Source of the DNA: Calothrix sp. NIES-4101
Lineage (GTDB): Bacteria; Cyanobacteriota; Cyanobacteriia; Cyanobacteriales; Nostocaceae
Reading direction: 5' to 3'
NCBI GenBank assembly: GCA_004296455.1
Contig: AP018280.1
Coordinates: 5,146,001 to 5,210,000, forward strand
Length of the DNA: 64,000 bases
Shown: in pieces, positions 18,899-29,048 of the stretch
How positions within the stretch are numbered: position 1 is the first letter of the stretch
How the letters are laid out: each line of letters starts with the position of its first letter
The notes under the pieces: generated by a model
Seen by the model: the letters and a program-made list of their open reading frames with translations, nothing else
What the model was told of the DNA's origin: nothing
Database searches by the model: none
Translations under genes and position numbers: made by a program

Positions 18899-21682
18899 TT
18901 GAAAAGTCAACAAAAAAATCAAAAAAAATCAAAAGTCAAGATAAAAATAACTAACTTATTTTTCTTTTATTTACAATTTCTTACTTTTAGTATCTTTAAT
19001 ATTTTACCTGCTACCGCTCAAACAGCCAGCACCAATTCCGATGTAAATTTAACCATTGTTTACAGTCCAGAAAATGCTAACCAATGGGCAGGCATCGCTA
19101 ACCGCTTGCAGGCTACGGGTGTAAAATATTGCTTAGTATCTTTAGATGCAATCCAATCAGCAAATGATTGGGGCGATCGCAAAGTCTTATTTTTACCCAA
19201 TATCGAAACCATAACACCTGCCCAGGCGATCGCTTTAGAAGAATGGATGAGTCGGGGTGGTAGATTAGTTGCGAGTGGTCCTGTAGCCAGTTTATCTGCA
19301 CCCGGAGTCAGGCAATTAATGAAAGCTTTACTCGGTGGATATTGGGGTTTTAGTTGGAATGAAATGCAAAAATTACAACCATCCCCACAAAAAATTACCC
19401 AAGATTGGGTCAAAGAAGGCGGCATATTTGGTAAAGTGCGCGGTGGTGCGGTGATAGCCGATAGCGCCGTCGGACAAACTGCGGCGACTTGGGATGCAAA
19501 AGATAGTCCGACAGCAGTTTTAACAACCGAGCGATCGACATTTTTCGGTTGGCGTTGGGGTGTAGATACTGCTGCTGCTAGCGAATTAGATGTCGGTTGG
19601 TTACGTGCAGCTATTACTCGCCATATGAAGTTAGCGCCAGGTGCTTCGACTAAGGTAAACGGAGCGAAAAGCTGTATGACATCGATCGCAGAATTCCCAA
19701 AACCTGCATCTTTCAGTCAAAATTCTCGTCAAAATTCTCAGCCAACACCACCAAGACAAGCAATCAGAATTAACCCGAATATTTTTTCTACATCCACAAA
19801 TTCTATTAATCCAACTCAAACTGCAACATCTGCCAGATTTCCTAGTAATACCCCCAGAAGTGATGAGGCGATCGATCAACTCGAACAAACTGTACGTTTG
19901 GATGTTGTCCCCAATTCCCAACAACCTATTAGTAGCAGAGAAGCGATCGCCCTACAACAAGAATTAAAAAATCTCATTGGACGTGTAGAAAGTGCCCAAT
20001 TATCAGCATCTGCGATCGCTGGTAAACCTTCCTCAACAAAAGCACAACAAGCTCAATACACATCCCTCCGCCCTAGAGCTTTAATTCCCAACCCCGAACA
20101 AGCCCGTCAAATCGCTAATAACCTACCTAGTTTAGTTGCTCAAAAGCAATATACCCAAGCTCGCCAGCAATGGCTATCAGCCAGAAGCTCACTCTGGAAG
20201 CAATTCCCCACAAATCAAAGGTTCGCACAACCAGAAATTCGTTCAATTTGGCTCGATCGCGGCACAATTGTCAAAGCGGGGAATGAAAAAGCCCTGGCAC
20301 AAATTTTTGATCGCATCGCCCAAGCGGGAATAAATACTATATTTTTTGAAACTCTCAATGCCAGCTATCCCATCTATCCCAGTCAAGTCGCACCCCAACA
20401 AAACCCCCTCATTCGCGGTTGGGACCCCCTCGCATCAGCCGTCAAACTCGCCAAGGCTAGAGGTATTGAATTACACGCTTGGGTTTGGGTATTTGCCGCC
20501 GGGAACCGCCGCCACAACGAACTTCTCGGCATTAACCCCAATTATCCGGGGCCAGTATTAGCCGCACACCCCGATTGGGCAGGCTACGATAATCAAGGAC
20601 AGATGATTCCTCCTGGACAAGGCAAGCATTTTTTTGACCCAGCGAACCCACAACTACGGCAGTATTTACTCAATCTCTACGAAGAAATTATTACCCGTTA
20701 CGATGTTGACGGCTTGCAATTAGATTATATTCGCTATCCTTTCCAAGACCCTGCGGCAGGGCGTAGTTACGGTTATGGCAAAGCCGCCAGAATCCAATTT
20801 CAACAACAGTACGGTGTAGACCCCAAAACCATCAACCCCAGCCAGGGCGATTTATGGCAGAAATGGACAGCATTTCGGACTGAAAAAGTCAATAGTTTTG
20901 TTGCCGAAGTTTCCCAGAGATTACGCCAAAAACGACCAAATTTAGCTTTATCAGTGGCGGTGTTTCCTCTGCCTGAGCAGGAAAGGATTCAGAAACTGCA
21001 ACAACATTGGGAAGTTTGGGCAAAACGGGGTGACATTGACCTGATTGTGCCTATGACTTATGCACTGGATACAGCACGTTTTGAACGTTTGGCGCAACCT
21101 TGGATTAATTCAACTCAGTTTGGACAACTGGGTTCAGCCTTATTAGTGCCGGGAATTCGTTTGCTAAATTTACCCACTCCCGGAGCCTTCGACCAAATTC
21201 AAGCAATTCGCGATTTACCAGCGATTGGTTATGCCTTATTTGCTGCGGAAAATCTGACGGGAGATTTGGAAAAAGTATTTAATAATACTCAGGGAAACTC
21301 CCTTGGGAATCTTCAAAATAATGATAAAGAACCAATTCCCCACCGTCAGCCCTTTGAAAGTGCTGTTGCACGTTACACTGCATTGCAAGCAGAATGGCAG
21401 TGGATTGAACAAAACAATCAATTACGTTTAACTCCGACAGCCTTGGCAAGTTTTAAAGAGCAAGCAAGTGTGTTGGAGAGCGCCTTAAAACAACTGGCTG
21501 AGAAACCAAATGCTAGTAAATTAGTGACAGCCAGGTCATCACTAGTACGCTTCCAATCGTTATTCCGAGGATGGATGCGCCAGCAGTCTGTAGATAATTA
21601 TTATCAAGTGCGAGTCTGGGAAAATCGTTTAGCGGCAATTGAAAGACTGTTGAGATATGGGGAAAGGATGAAATTTAGCTAG
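18899..21682 (+). CDS. Exported GHL10-type glycoside hydrolase-like protein
   Basis: 927 residues. The TTG start is fixed by AAGGAGG six bases upstream. A very basic N-terminus and hydrophobic segment (about 20-40, ending PATAQT) form the signal peptide. Residues 45-255 form an N-terminal domain (VNLTIVYSPENANQW) resembling a class-I-amidotransferase-like or ThuA-like fold. A low-complexity Ser/Asn/Pro linker follows. Residues about 445-760 are the GHL10 (PF02638-like) TIM barrel: RSIWLDRG, NTIFFETLNASYPIYPS, GIELHAWVWVFAAGN, DVDGLQLDYIRYPF. It probably acts on envelope or extracellular glycans. The C-terminus is helical. Confidence 0.88.
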   Translation: MKSQQKNQKKSKVKIKITNLFFFYLQFLTFSIFNILPATAQTASTNSDVNLTIVYSPENANQWAGIANRLQATGVKYCLVSLDAIQSANDWGDRKVLFLPNIETITPAQAIALEEWMSRGGRLVASGPVASLSAPGVRQLMKALLGGYWGFSWNEMQKLQPSPQKITQDWVKEGGIFGKVRGGAVIADSAVGQTAATWDAKDSPTAVLTTERSTFFGWRWGVDTAAASELDVGWLRAAITRHMKLAPGASTKVNGAKSCMTSIAEFPKPASFSQNSRQNSQPTPPRQAIRINPNIFSTSTNSINPTQTATSARFPSNTPRSDEAIDQLEQTVRLDVVPNSQQPISSREAIALQQELKNLIGRVESAQLSASAIAGKPSSTKAQQAQYTSLRPRALIPNPEQARQIANNLPSLVAQKQYTQARQQWLSARSSLWKQFPTNQRFAQPEIRSIWLDRGTIVKAGNEKALAQIFDRIAQAGINTIFFETLNASYPIYPSQVAPQQNPLIRGWDPLASAVKLAKARGIELHAWVWVFAAGNRRHNELLGINPNYPGPVLAAHPDWAGYDNQGQMIPPGQGKHFFDPANPQLRQYLLNLYEEIITRYDVDGLQLDYIRYPFQDPAAGRSYGYGKAARIQFQQQYGVDPKTINPSQGDLWQKWTAFRTEKVNSFVAEVSQRLRQKRPNLALSVAVFPLPEQERIQKLQQHWEVWAKRGDIDLIVPMTYALDTARFERLAQPWINSTQFGQLGSALLVPGIRLLNLPTPGAFDQIQAIRDLPAIGYALFAAENLTGDLEKVFNNTQGNSLGNLQNNDKEPIPHRQPFESAVARYTALQAEWQWIEQNNQLRLTPTALASFKEQASVLESALKQLAEKPNASKLVTARSSLVRFQSLFRGWMRQQSVDNYYQVRVWENRLAAIERLLRYGERMKFS

Positions 21683-22346
21683 TACGTGAAGGCAGAAGTA
21701 AGAAGGCAGGAGGCAGAAGGAATAAAGCCCATAAAATAAGCTTTTTGTCTATTTGCAATGCAATGGTTGGTTTATTTCCGCCGACCTGTACTAGGGAATT
21801 GAGTATGAGTAAATATGCTGATTTCAATGCTTAATTAACTCAATGACAAATTGAAAAGCTTTGCTCTGATTGCTGGCAATATTTAGTGAATGTAGAAAAA
21901 CCTAAATTGAATTACTCAAGTTTCGTAAAGTTATTGAGTTTAATAGCGATGCAGTATGTATAACAGATGCAAGTAGTTCAGCCAATTATCTTGACCCAGT
22001 GTTTAAATAATGACTGGGTTATGGCGATCACAGAATTCAATATATCTGGAGAATCCAGAGAATTTCTACTTTATTAGAGAAAAATCTCTAATTTTCGCTA
22101 TTATTCAAGCTGGGTTATGATGACAAGGATAAATATTAGTATTTACTGACTATCCACTGACAAAGTCCGCAATTTACCCTTTATATTTTGCACAGATGTA
22201 GTGCAAGACCCCCTAGCGAAGTTTATCATTAATCCTCAGCTTGGGAAAATAATATATTTATCTAGTTCACTCCAATTACTCATTATTTGACTTATTATTT
22301 TTATGACCTTTTTCTTCATACCTTAGAAACTCAAAAAATAGTAATC
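21683..22346. other. Spacer
   Basis: No supported gene. It includes a short purine-rich GAAGGCAGAAG stretch after the GHL10 gene and a 7-bp stem ACCCAGT/ACTGGGT near 21995-22020. Nothing recognisable as an RNA gene. Confidence 0.4.
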
Positions 22347-23549
22347 ATGACAAAAATATTGGTGATTGAGGACGAACTATTTGTTCGTGAAAACTTATTA
22401 GAACTGCTAGAAGCTGAAAATTTTGAAGCAGTTGCAGCTGAAAATGGCAAAATAGGTATAGAAAAAGCAGTCAGCGAAATCCCTGATTTAATTCTGTGTG
22501 ATGTAATGATGCCGGAAATGGATGGTTATAGTGTACTGACAAGTATACGCTCTCAACCAGCGACTGCTGCAATTCCATTTATCTTCCTAACTGCAAAATC
22601 TGCAAAATCTGACTTTCGTCAAGGTATGGATTTAGGTGCAGATGACTATATTACGAAGCCATTTACCCGTGCAGAATTAATCAGTGCAATTATGAGTCGC
22701 TTATCAAAACAAGCGCTACTTCGGCAATATTTAACTGCTAAAAAGGACATTCAGACTCTTGCTCCAGAAATTCAAATAATTGAGGCCAGTTTGCGTCGAG
22801 CTTTAGCAGAAGAAAGTTCGGAATTAGAACTTTGCTACCAACCAATTTTTGCAGTTAGTTCTGGTGAAATTATCGCTGCTGAAGCTTTTATCTCCTGGAA
22901 TAGTTCTGAAGCCGGAACATTTAAACCCTCAGAATTAATTCCATTAGCTGAATCTACAGATTTGATTTTGCCACTTGCAGATTGTTTACTCAAATATGTT
23001 TGTCAGCAAATTCAAGCATGGAATAAATTAGGAGTTTCCACAATACCAATTACAGTGAATTTAGCAGTACAGCAATTTCAGCAAGACGATATAGTCTCGA
23101 AAATCAGTAGTATTCTTGCGAAATATCATCTAGAGGTCAAGAATTTACAAATCGAAATTAGTGAAAATGCGATTATGAGTGATTTAAATCGTGCGATCGC
23201 TATTATTGATGAATTAAAATCTGTAGGTATCCAGAGTGCAATTGATGATTTTGGAACGGGTAACTCGTCTTTAATTCATCTGAAACAATTACCAATTGAC
23301 ACTCTCAAAATAGACCCCTATTTTATTCATAATGTAGCTCACGACCTCCAAAAATCTGCAATTACTACTGCACTTATCCAAATGGGGCATAACCTCAACT
23401 TGAAAATAATTGCTCAAGGAGTCAGCAACGATTCAGAATTAGACTATATTCGTCAGAAAAACTGCTATGCTATGCAAGGTTCGCTATTTAGCAATGCACT
23501 TTCATCAGTTGAACTTGAAAAAACCTTGCTTAATGGTGCTTTAAAGTAA
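22347..23549 (+). CDS. Response regulator with degenerate EAL domain
   Basis: 400 residues from the ATG at 22347; an upstream in-frame TTG at 22287 gives a less typical N-terminus. The receiver domain (1-120) is complete: acidic pair near residues 8-10, phospho-acceptor Asp52 (CDVMMPEMDG), Thr82 and Lys104. The EAL domain spans about 155-395 and keeps the EAF variant of the EAL motif, VNLA, EISE, DDFGTG, LKID and MQG. The usual AEGVE is changed to AQGVS, so a metal/catalytic Glu is lost. It may be a c-di-GMP binder or inactive scaffold rather than a phosphodiesterase (inference). Confidence 0.9.
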   Translation: MTKILVIEDELFVRENLLELLEAENFEAVAAENGKIGIEKAVSEIPDLILCDVMMPEMDGYSVLTSIRSQPATAAIPFIFLTAKSAKSDFRQGMDLGADDYITKPFTRAELISAIMSRLSKQALLRQYLTAKKDIQTLAPEIQIIEASLRRALAEESSELELCYQPIFAVSSGEIIAAEAFISWNSSEAGTFKPSELIPLAESTDLILPLADCLLKYVCQQIQAWNKLGVSTIPITVNLAVQQFQQDDIVSKISSILAKYHLEVKNLQIEISENAIMSDLNRAIAIIDELKSVGIQSAIDDFGTGNSSLIHLKQLPIDTLKIDPYFIHNVAHDLQKSAITTALIQMGHNLNLKIIAQGVSNDSELDYIRQKNCYAMQGSLFSNALSSVELEKTLLNGALK

Positions 23550-23797
23550 ATAATTGTATATGTGCCTGTTCTGATGTCTGGCAAAACATGCCAAATTGGG
23601 TTGAGCTTTTGCCCATGCTAAGGTCAAAAATATTTAATCTGTTTTCTCTTTAGCTTGAAACACGCTGAATATTTCGAGTGATGACACCTTTATCTACAAA
23701 CTAGATGGCTGGAAAAGTTGTCTTGCTATAAATTATTTGAATTTGTAGCTATATTGCTATTCGTATTTATTTTATTATCTAGTAATTATCTAATTTT

Positions 23798-26113
23798 ATG
23801 GCTAAAAGATCGCTGCAAGCTTCTGTTGAGGGGATGAGAAAAGCCAGGCTAGCTTTCAAACGTAAAGGCTGGACACAAGAATTTTTAGCTGGAGAAGTTG
23901 GTTTAGAAACTCGTCAACCAATCTGGAAATTTTTCACAGGTAAACCAGTAGATAGACAGGTTTTTCAAGAAATATGTAAGCTTTTAGAAATAAATATCCA
24001 AGAAATAGTCGAAAGTAGCGAAGTTAGTTCTATTGCTTCTTCTTCATCCTTTCAGATTACTCAATTTACCCGTGAAAATTCCACTTCTTCCCAGGATATT
24101 GTTACAAATTCTAGATTGATACTTCATGACAAAATTCAACATCAGTGTGGCACATTAAGACTTTTGGATATTGCACGCCCCTTAGCATTAGAAGATGTCT
24201 ATGTCGATATTAAAATCATGGAAGAGATTTCCAGCCAAAGATGGTTAGAAATACAGGATTTGCAAAAATTAAGAACAAATAGTTTGGACTATTTTGGCTT
24301 AAGTAAAATATCTCCAAAACCTGTACCTGGAATAGATATAGTCGTTAAATATTCTAAATTAGTAGTATTAGGAAAACCTGGTTCTGGGAAGACGACGTTT
24401 TTACAAGCAGTTGCAATTAGTTGTAGTCAAGGTAAGATTTTTGGAGATGCAGTACCAATTTTTATTAGTTTAAAAAGCTTTGCCGAGTACTATCAAAGTT
24501 ATAGCCATGCGAGTTTATTTACATATATTTATCAAGAGATATTTAATTGTCAAATACTAGAGTCAGAATTAGGAAAGCTTCTACAATCTGGGAAATCATT
24601 GATATTATTTGATAGTTTGGATGAAATTCCCGAAGGAAATAACGATAAAATTATTGCAGAAATAAATAACTTTACGAATAAATTCTATAACAATCGTATT
24701 ATTATTACTTGTAGAATAGGAGCCAACACTTACAAGTTTAAGGAATTTACAGAAGTTGAAATTGCCGATTTGAATAAGCAGCAAATTACTGCCTTTGCCT
24801 ATCAATGGTTTTTAGCTGCTGCCAAAACTTCATTTTTAGAAGGGAAATATTTATCAGAACAATTTATTCATAAACTAGAGTTACCGGAGAATTTATACAT
24901 TTGCGAATTAGCAAAAACTCCCCTGCTGCTGAGCATTATTTGTTTAGTATTTTATGGTCTTGGAGACTTTTCCAAGTTACGTTTGGAATTGTACAAAAAA
25001 GGTTTGGAATTACTCTTAGTACGTTGGGATGAGAGTAGAGGTATTAAGCGTGACGAATTATATCGTAATTTATCATTGCTCAACAAAATTAAATTACTGA
25101 GTCATATTGCATCTGCCTCTTTCTGTGAAGGTAATTACTTTTTCACGGAAACAAAAATTCAGCAATTAATCGTCAACTACTTACAATATCTGCCTCAATC
25201 CCCTCCAGATATTGATGCTTTATTACTCGACAGCCATGCAATTTTAAAAGCAATTGAAGCACAGCATGGACTTTTAGTAGAAAGAGCACGAGGTATTTAT
25301 TCTTTTTCGCATCTAACATTTCAAGAATATTTAACAGCAAGCGATATTGTTGCTCACGTAGATTCCCATAGTCTGGAAAACTTGGCGAGTCACATACATG
25401 AAAAACGCTGGAGTGAAGTATTTGTATTAACAACAGGAATGTTGCGATCGCCTGTGATTCTGCTAGAGTTAATGAAGCAGGAATTAGATAAAATCATCGT
25501 CGCCAATTCCCATTTGCAAGAATATTTCCATTGGATTTTTGAGAAAGCTGCAAAAGTAAGTACCTCGCAATATCCGCCTGCTGTGCGAGTCTTCTACTTC
25601 ACACTTGCCTTACCTTATCAGCACCCTCTGACTGGAAACCAAAGTCTAGCCTTACGTTTAGATCAAACTTTAGCAGTGAATTTAGTGCCCCAAATGAGTT
25701 TAGACATGGCTTTGACTCATGCTTTGGCAGTAGCTTCCACAATAACTGCTAACATTTTTCCTCAACGCTTAAATACAATGCACCTTGCAATTGAGCTAGA
25801 GCATTTATTACTCAACAATGAACAGTTAAAGAAGAAATTACACAACTTGTCTAGACAATTGCCTGATGCCAAACAAGATCAAACAATTTTAAAAGGATGG
25901 TGGGAAACTAACGGGAATAGTTGGACTGAGGAATTACGGGAAGCGACTATCAAATATTCGCAAATTGGCAAAAACTGGAAGTTTAACCAACAGGAATGTA
26001 AATTACTAGAACAATATTGGGAGGGAAATCAATTAATCATGGATTGTTTAGATGTGGAAGCAAACATTACTAGCAAAATGCGTCAATCTATTGAGGATAG
26101 ATTATTTATGTGA
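23798..26113 (+). CDS. NACHT STAND NTPase with N-terminal helix-turn-helix
   Basis: 771 residues. Residues 5-72 look like a helix-turn-helix (GWTQEFLAGEVGLETRQPIWKFFTG), then a Ser-rich linker. The NACHT domain has Walker A GKPGSGKTT (192-200), Walker B LILFDSLDE (268-276) and IIITCRIG. The winged-helix region AKTPLLLSIICLVFY and the SFSHLTFQEYL motif follow. The C-terminal helical region, about 600-771, resembles the NACHT C-terminal helical domains of cyanobacterial proteins. It is likely a ligand-sensing ATPase in regulation or phage response. It is intact, unlike the NACHT gene at the left edge, and has a different architecture. It converges with the HEAT gene. Confidence 0.88.
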   Translation: MAKRSLQASVEGMRKARLAFKRKGWTQEFLAGEVGLETRQPIWKFFTGKPVDRQVFQEICKLLEINIQEIVESSEVSSIASSSSFQITQFTRENSTSSQDIVTNSRLILHDKIQHQCGTLRLLDIARPLALEDVYVDIKIMEEISSQRWLEIQDLQKLRTNSLDYFGLSKISPKPVPGIDIVVKYSKLVVLGKPGSGKTTFLQAVAISCSQGKIFGDAVPIFISLKSFAEYYQSYSHASLFTYIYQEIFNCQILESELGKLLQSGKSLILFDSLDEIPEGNNDKIIAEINNFTNKFYNNRIIITCRIGANTYKFKEFTEVEIADLNKQQITAFAYQWFLAAAKTSFLEGKYLSEQFIHKLELPENLYICELAKTPLLLSIICLVFYGLGDFSKLRLELYKKGLELLLVRWDESRGIKRDELYRNLSLLNKIKLLSHIASASFCEGNYFFTETKIQQLIVNYLQYLPQSPPDIDALLLDSHAILKAIEAQHGLLVERARGIYSFSHLTFQEYLTASDIVAHVDSHSLENLASHIHEKRWSEVFVLTTGMLRSPVILLELMKQELDKIIVANSHLQEYFHWIFEKAAKVSTSQYPPAVRVFYFTLALPYQHPLTGNQSLALRLDQTLAVNLVPQMSLDMALTHALAVASTITANIFPQRLNTMHLAIELEHLLLNNEQLKKKLHNLSRQLPDAKQDQTILKGWWETNGNSWTEELREATIKYSQIGKNWKFNQQECKLLEQYWEGNQLIMDCLDVEANITSKMRQSIEDRLFM

Positions 26114-26157
26114 AGGTGCAGAAGGTATGATATCAGTTTTTCTCATCAATCTTGAAC

Positions 26158-26916
26158 TTAAAACCATCCTTCTTGTTCGAGGGTTTCAATCATTTGTAGT
26201 CCGCGTGTATCGCCAACACCTAAAATTGCCGCTTTGGCATCTTCACGCACGCCTAAATCTGTATCTTCTGCAAAGGTTTGAATTAAAGCGTCAATAGCAG
26301 TAGCATAGACTACATTTGAGGGTAATTCGCGGCAAAGTTGGCCGATAGACCAAGCGCAATTACTACGCACTGCGGCTACGGAATCTTGTACCAAAGCTGA
26401 GATTAATGGTGGAATTGCACCAACAACCGATTCATAACTAACATCTACCATTTGTGCCAATGCCGTTGCAGCCCATAAGCGCACTGCCGGAATATCAGTT
26501 TTGAGAGCATCCGCAAGGGGAAGTAAACTTCTTTTATCGCGACAATTGCCTAACGCCCAAACTACACCTTTGCGGACATAGCCATTCCAGTCATTATTTA
26601 ATCTGGAAACCAGTGGTTCTACGGCATCTGCACTGGGATTACGCCCAATTCCGTAAGCTGCACTAACCCTGACGAGAGGGCAAGTATCAGTTAATAAGTT
26701 GATTAAATGGGGAATTGCTCGCGCATCTTCAATGTCACAAAAAGCACGTGCCGCCAGCATTCGTTGCTGTGGCAAAGGATTTACGAGCAGGGCTAGCATC
26801 TCATCTGGGTCGGGTTTCGGAACCTCTGATTCATTGGTCAAAGGCTCAATCTTGTCCAGGGGGCTTTCTAGCTCGGCTTCGGCATCAAGTAGGCTGAGAT
26901 CATCTTCGTCATACAT
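26158..26916 (-). CDS. HEAT-repeat protein
   Basis: 252 residues. An acidic N-terminal 40 residues is followed by six HEAT-like helical pairs from about residue 38 (PQQRMLAARAFCDIEDARAIPHLINLL and onward, with VRxxAAYxIG and VRxxVVWALG cores). It resembles the phycobilin-lyase-related HEAT proteins (CpcE/NblB-like) widespread in cyanobacteria. It lacks features that would assign a specific lyase. It is probably a cytoplasmic protein-protein scaffold. Confidence 0.85.
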   Translation of the reverse strand: MYDEDDLSLLDAEAELESPLDKIEPLTNESEVPKPDPDEMLALLVNPLPQQRMLAARAFCDIEDARAIPHLINLLTDTCPLVRVSAAYGIGRNPSADAVEPLVSRLNNDWNGYVRKGVVWALGNCRDKRSLLPLADALKTDIPAVRLWAATALAQMVDVSYESVVGAIPPLISALVQDSVAAVRSNCAWSIGQLCRELPSNVVYATAIDALIQTFAEDTDLGVREDAKAAILGVGDTRGLQMIETLEQEGWF

Positions 26917-27059
26917 AAAACCAAATTACCATTACAAACCGTCATCTTGCCAACAATTTTTGATTTTATATTAGATGTGGACATGAAAAATAATGTAGAG
27001 ACTAGGTCTTCCCAAATCTCTACAAGAGCTAGTCATAGTTTGAGTTTGTGAAGAGAAAC

Positions 27060-28001
27060 TCAATTCTCTGGGTCACAATCTGGTACACCTTCTTGAAATA
27101 CACGACTTGCTAAAATATCTTCTGCTTCAATAGTGATCAAATCTTGCCTTGTGATTGGTCTTGTACGTATCATCAACAATCGATTTGCCTGACGCAATCT
27201 CGCTCTATCTATTGCATTGCGGACACTACGAGCATTTGCAAAATGCGGCATTACTTTCCGTCTAATGAGATACTCTCGAAAGGCAATCTCGGCTTCAGCG
27301 CTAAAGCTATAATTTTGTTCTGTGACAATAGATTGAGCAATTATCATCAAATCATCTACTGAGTAATCGTTAAACTCAATATGCAATCCAATACGCGAAT
27401 TCATACCGGGATTGCTATGGAAAAAATGTTCCATTTGCTGTTTGTAACCTGCCAAAATGACAACTAAATCATCGCGCTGGTTTTCCATTACCTGCATAAG
27501 AATTTCTATTGCTTCCAAGCCAAAATCACCGGGATGAGTGGGACGAAATAAGGTGTATGCTTCATCAATTAAAAGAACTCCACCCATAGCATTATTCAAA
27601 ACTTCCCTTGTTTTTGGCGCGGTTTGTCCAATACCTTGACCAACTAGATCATCACGGGTGACGAGCATTACATTTTGCCGACGAATGTACCCAAGACGAT
27701 ACAAAATTTCCGCCATCCGCATGGCAACTGTAGTTTTACCCATGCCAGGATTGCCCAAGAAAGTCATATGTAGAGTCACGGCACCCGCAGTTAAACCCAA
27801 ACTTTTGCGAATTCGATCAACTAGTAATAAAGCCGCCATTTCCCTGATTTTGTTCTTTACTGACAGCAAGCCAACTAATTCTTGATCAAGCTGTTCTAGA
27901 ATTTCCTGCACTTGGGATTCTTTAAATGCTGCGGCTAAATCGATTGTACTATCGCTCCCAACTGTGGCAATGACCTCTTTTTCCTGTAGTTGTTTGTTCA
28001 T
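27060..28001 (-). CDS. CbbX-like AAA+ ATPase
   Basis: 313 residues from the ATG at 28001, chosen because AGGAG lies 8 nt upstream (with a HIP1 octamer between); an ATG at 28043 would add 14 residues. AAA+ features are Walker A GNPGMGKTT (83-91), Walker B LLIDEA (143-148) and the CbbX-like HPGDFGLEAIEILMQVMENQRDDLVVILAGY, FFHSNPGMNSRI and ANARSVRNAIDRARLRQ. CbbX is the activase of red-type Rubisco in proteobacteria and red algae. Cyanobacteria use green-type Rubisco, so the target here is probably different; no rbc genes are nearby. Confidence 0.85.
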   Translation of the reverse strand: MNKQLQEKEVIATVGSDSTIDLAAAFKESQVQEILEQLDQELVGLLSVKNKIREMAALLLVDRIRKSLGLTAGAVTLHMTFLGNPGMGKTTVAMRMAEILYRLGYIRRQNVMLVTRDDLVGQGIGQTAPKTREVLNNAMGGVLLIDEAYTLFRPTHPGDFGLEAIEILMQVMENQRDDLVVILAGYKQQMEHFFHSNPGMNSRIGLHIEFNDYSVDDLMIIAQSIVTEQNYSFSAEAEIAFREYLIRRKVMPHFANARSVRNAIDRARLRQANRLLMIRTRPITRQDLITIEAEDILASRVFQEGVPDCDPEN

Positions 28002-28139
28002 GGCGATCGCTCCTGAGTGGATGCTTTTGATAATAGCTGTCATTCGCCAAATATAAAAGAATGTAATTCTAATGCGACTGATATATTTTATTTAATTATC
28101 TATTTCTGGGGTAAGTCATAGAGACAACATTATTCAATC

Positions 28140-28315
28140 AACTAAAGTGACTATTCTAGTAAAGGAGAGAGGCGGGGAAGGTAAAGGAGATAAAAGGGCA
28201 GGGATGCAGAGATGAAGAAGAATTTTCTCCGTGTTTTGTCCTCTCCCACTCTGCATGTCTTCCAAGTCCCCATTCTCCATCTTTTTCTATCTCTCCCTAC
28301 TTCTTCACATGTAGG
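28140..28315. repeat. Purine-rich to pyrimidine-rich switch region
   Basis: About 28160-28215 is almost all purine (GGAGAGAGGCGGGGAAGG and similar) and about 28220-28310 is pyrimidine-rich (CTCTCCCACTCTGC, TCCCCATTCTCC). Together they could fold into a long imperfect hairpin. It sits between the divergent CbbX-like gene and the exported-protein gene. It resembles the low-complexity intergenic repeats elsewhere in this window. Confidence 0.45.
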
Positions 28316-28339
28316 CTTCACTAATAGGACTGAATTGAT

Positions 28340-28822
28340 ATGGCTGCTAAATTCAAAAAATCATTGATAAAAATGGTGATGTCTGCTTTGCTGCATTCCC
28401 TGCAAATTGTAATTGTCATTGTTGTCGTCACTCTCCTAACGATTATATTGGTGACTCCAGGTATGGCGATCGCTTTTCCTACAAGAGTAAATCTGAACCA
28501 GTTCCATATTCAGCAAACGGCAATAATTGCTGTTTCCCACCCTAGCCATATATTTATCGAAGAAAAACTTACTCCCCAGGAACGCCAAGAACTACAAGCA
28601 GTACGTCAGGGACGTAACCGTGAGATCGTCCAAGTGCTAACTAAATCCCAAAGTCGCCAACTCGAACATTTCCTTCGTTCCGGTAACAGTCTGGAAAAGT
28701 CAATCGAAGCTTTGGATTTAGAACGCGATCAGTGGGATACAATTCAAGCGGTTATGGAATTGAGCGAATTAAAAATCAAAGGTATTTTATATCGCCATTC
28801 TCTACCAATGGAACCAGCTTAA
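28340..28822 (+). CDS. Small exported helical protein
   Basis: 160 residues. A hydrophobic segment (about 14-43, VIVIVVVTLLTIILV, ending PGMAIAFPTR) is a signal peptide or anchor. The mature part is helical and charged: LTPQERQELQAVRQGRNREIVQVLTKSQSRQLEHFLRSG. That spacing resembles LTxxQ/Spy-CpxP-like periplasmic proteins but is not a clear match. Function unknown. Confidence 0.65.
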   Translation: MAAKFKKSLIKMVMSALLHSLQIVIVIVVVTLLTIILVTPGMAIAFPTRVNLNQFHIQQTAIIAVSHPSHIFIEEKLTPQERQELQAVRQGRNREIVQVLTKSQSRQLEHFLRSGNSLEKSIEALDLERDQWDTIQAVMELSELKIKGILYRHSLPMEPA

Positions 28823-28856
28823 TTTTGAGATGTTGAGATTAACTGATTACCAACTA

Positions 28857-28893
28857 TAACCCTTGCTCCCCAGGGTTACAGCTAATTTTTTTG
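28857..28893 (+). terminator. Terminator-like hairpin
   Basis: A 7-bp stem TAACCCT/AGGGTTA (28857-28863 and 28872-28878) followed by CAGCTAATTTTTTT. It is downstream of the small exported protein gene. Confidence 0.45.
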
Positions 28894-29048
28894 ACTGTAG
28901 CTAATTTGATGTCCTCTCAATTCAACTCCATATCAGGGCTCGAGTTGGAGTGCAGAGATATAGACATACAGTCCTCCACGGGCATATTTGCCAATTTTAC
29001 TGCGATCGCATCTGGTTTTGATTTTAATTACTCAGCATTCTTAACTAT

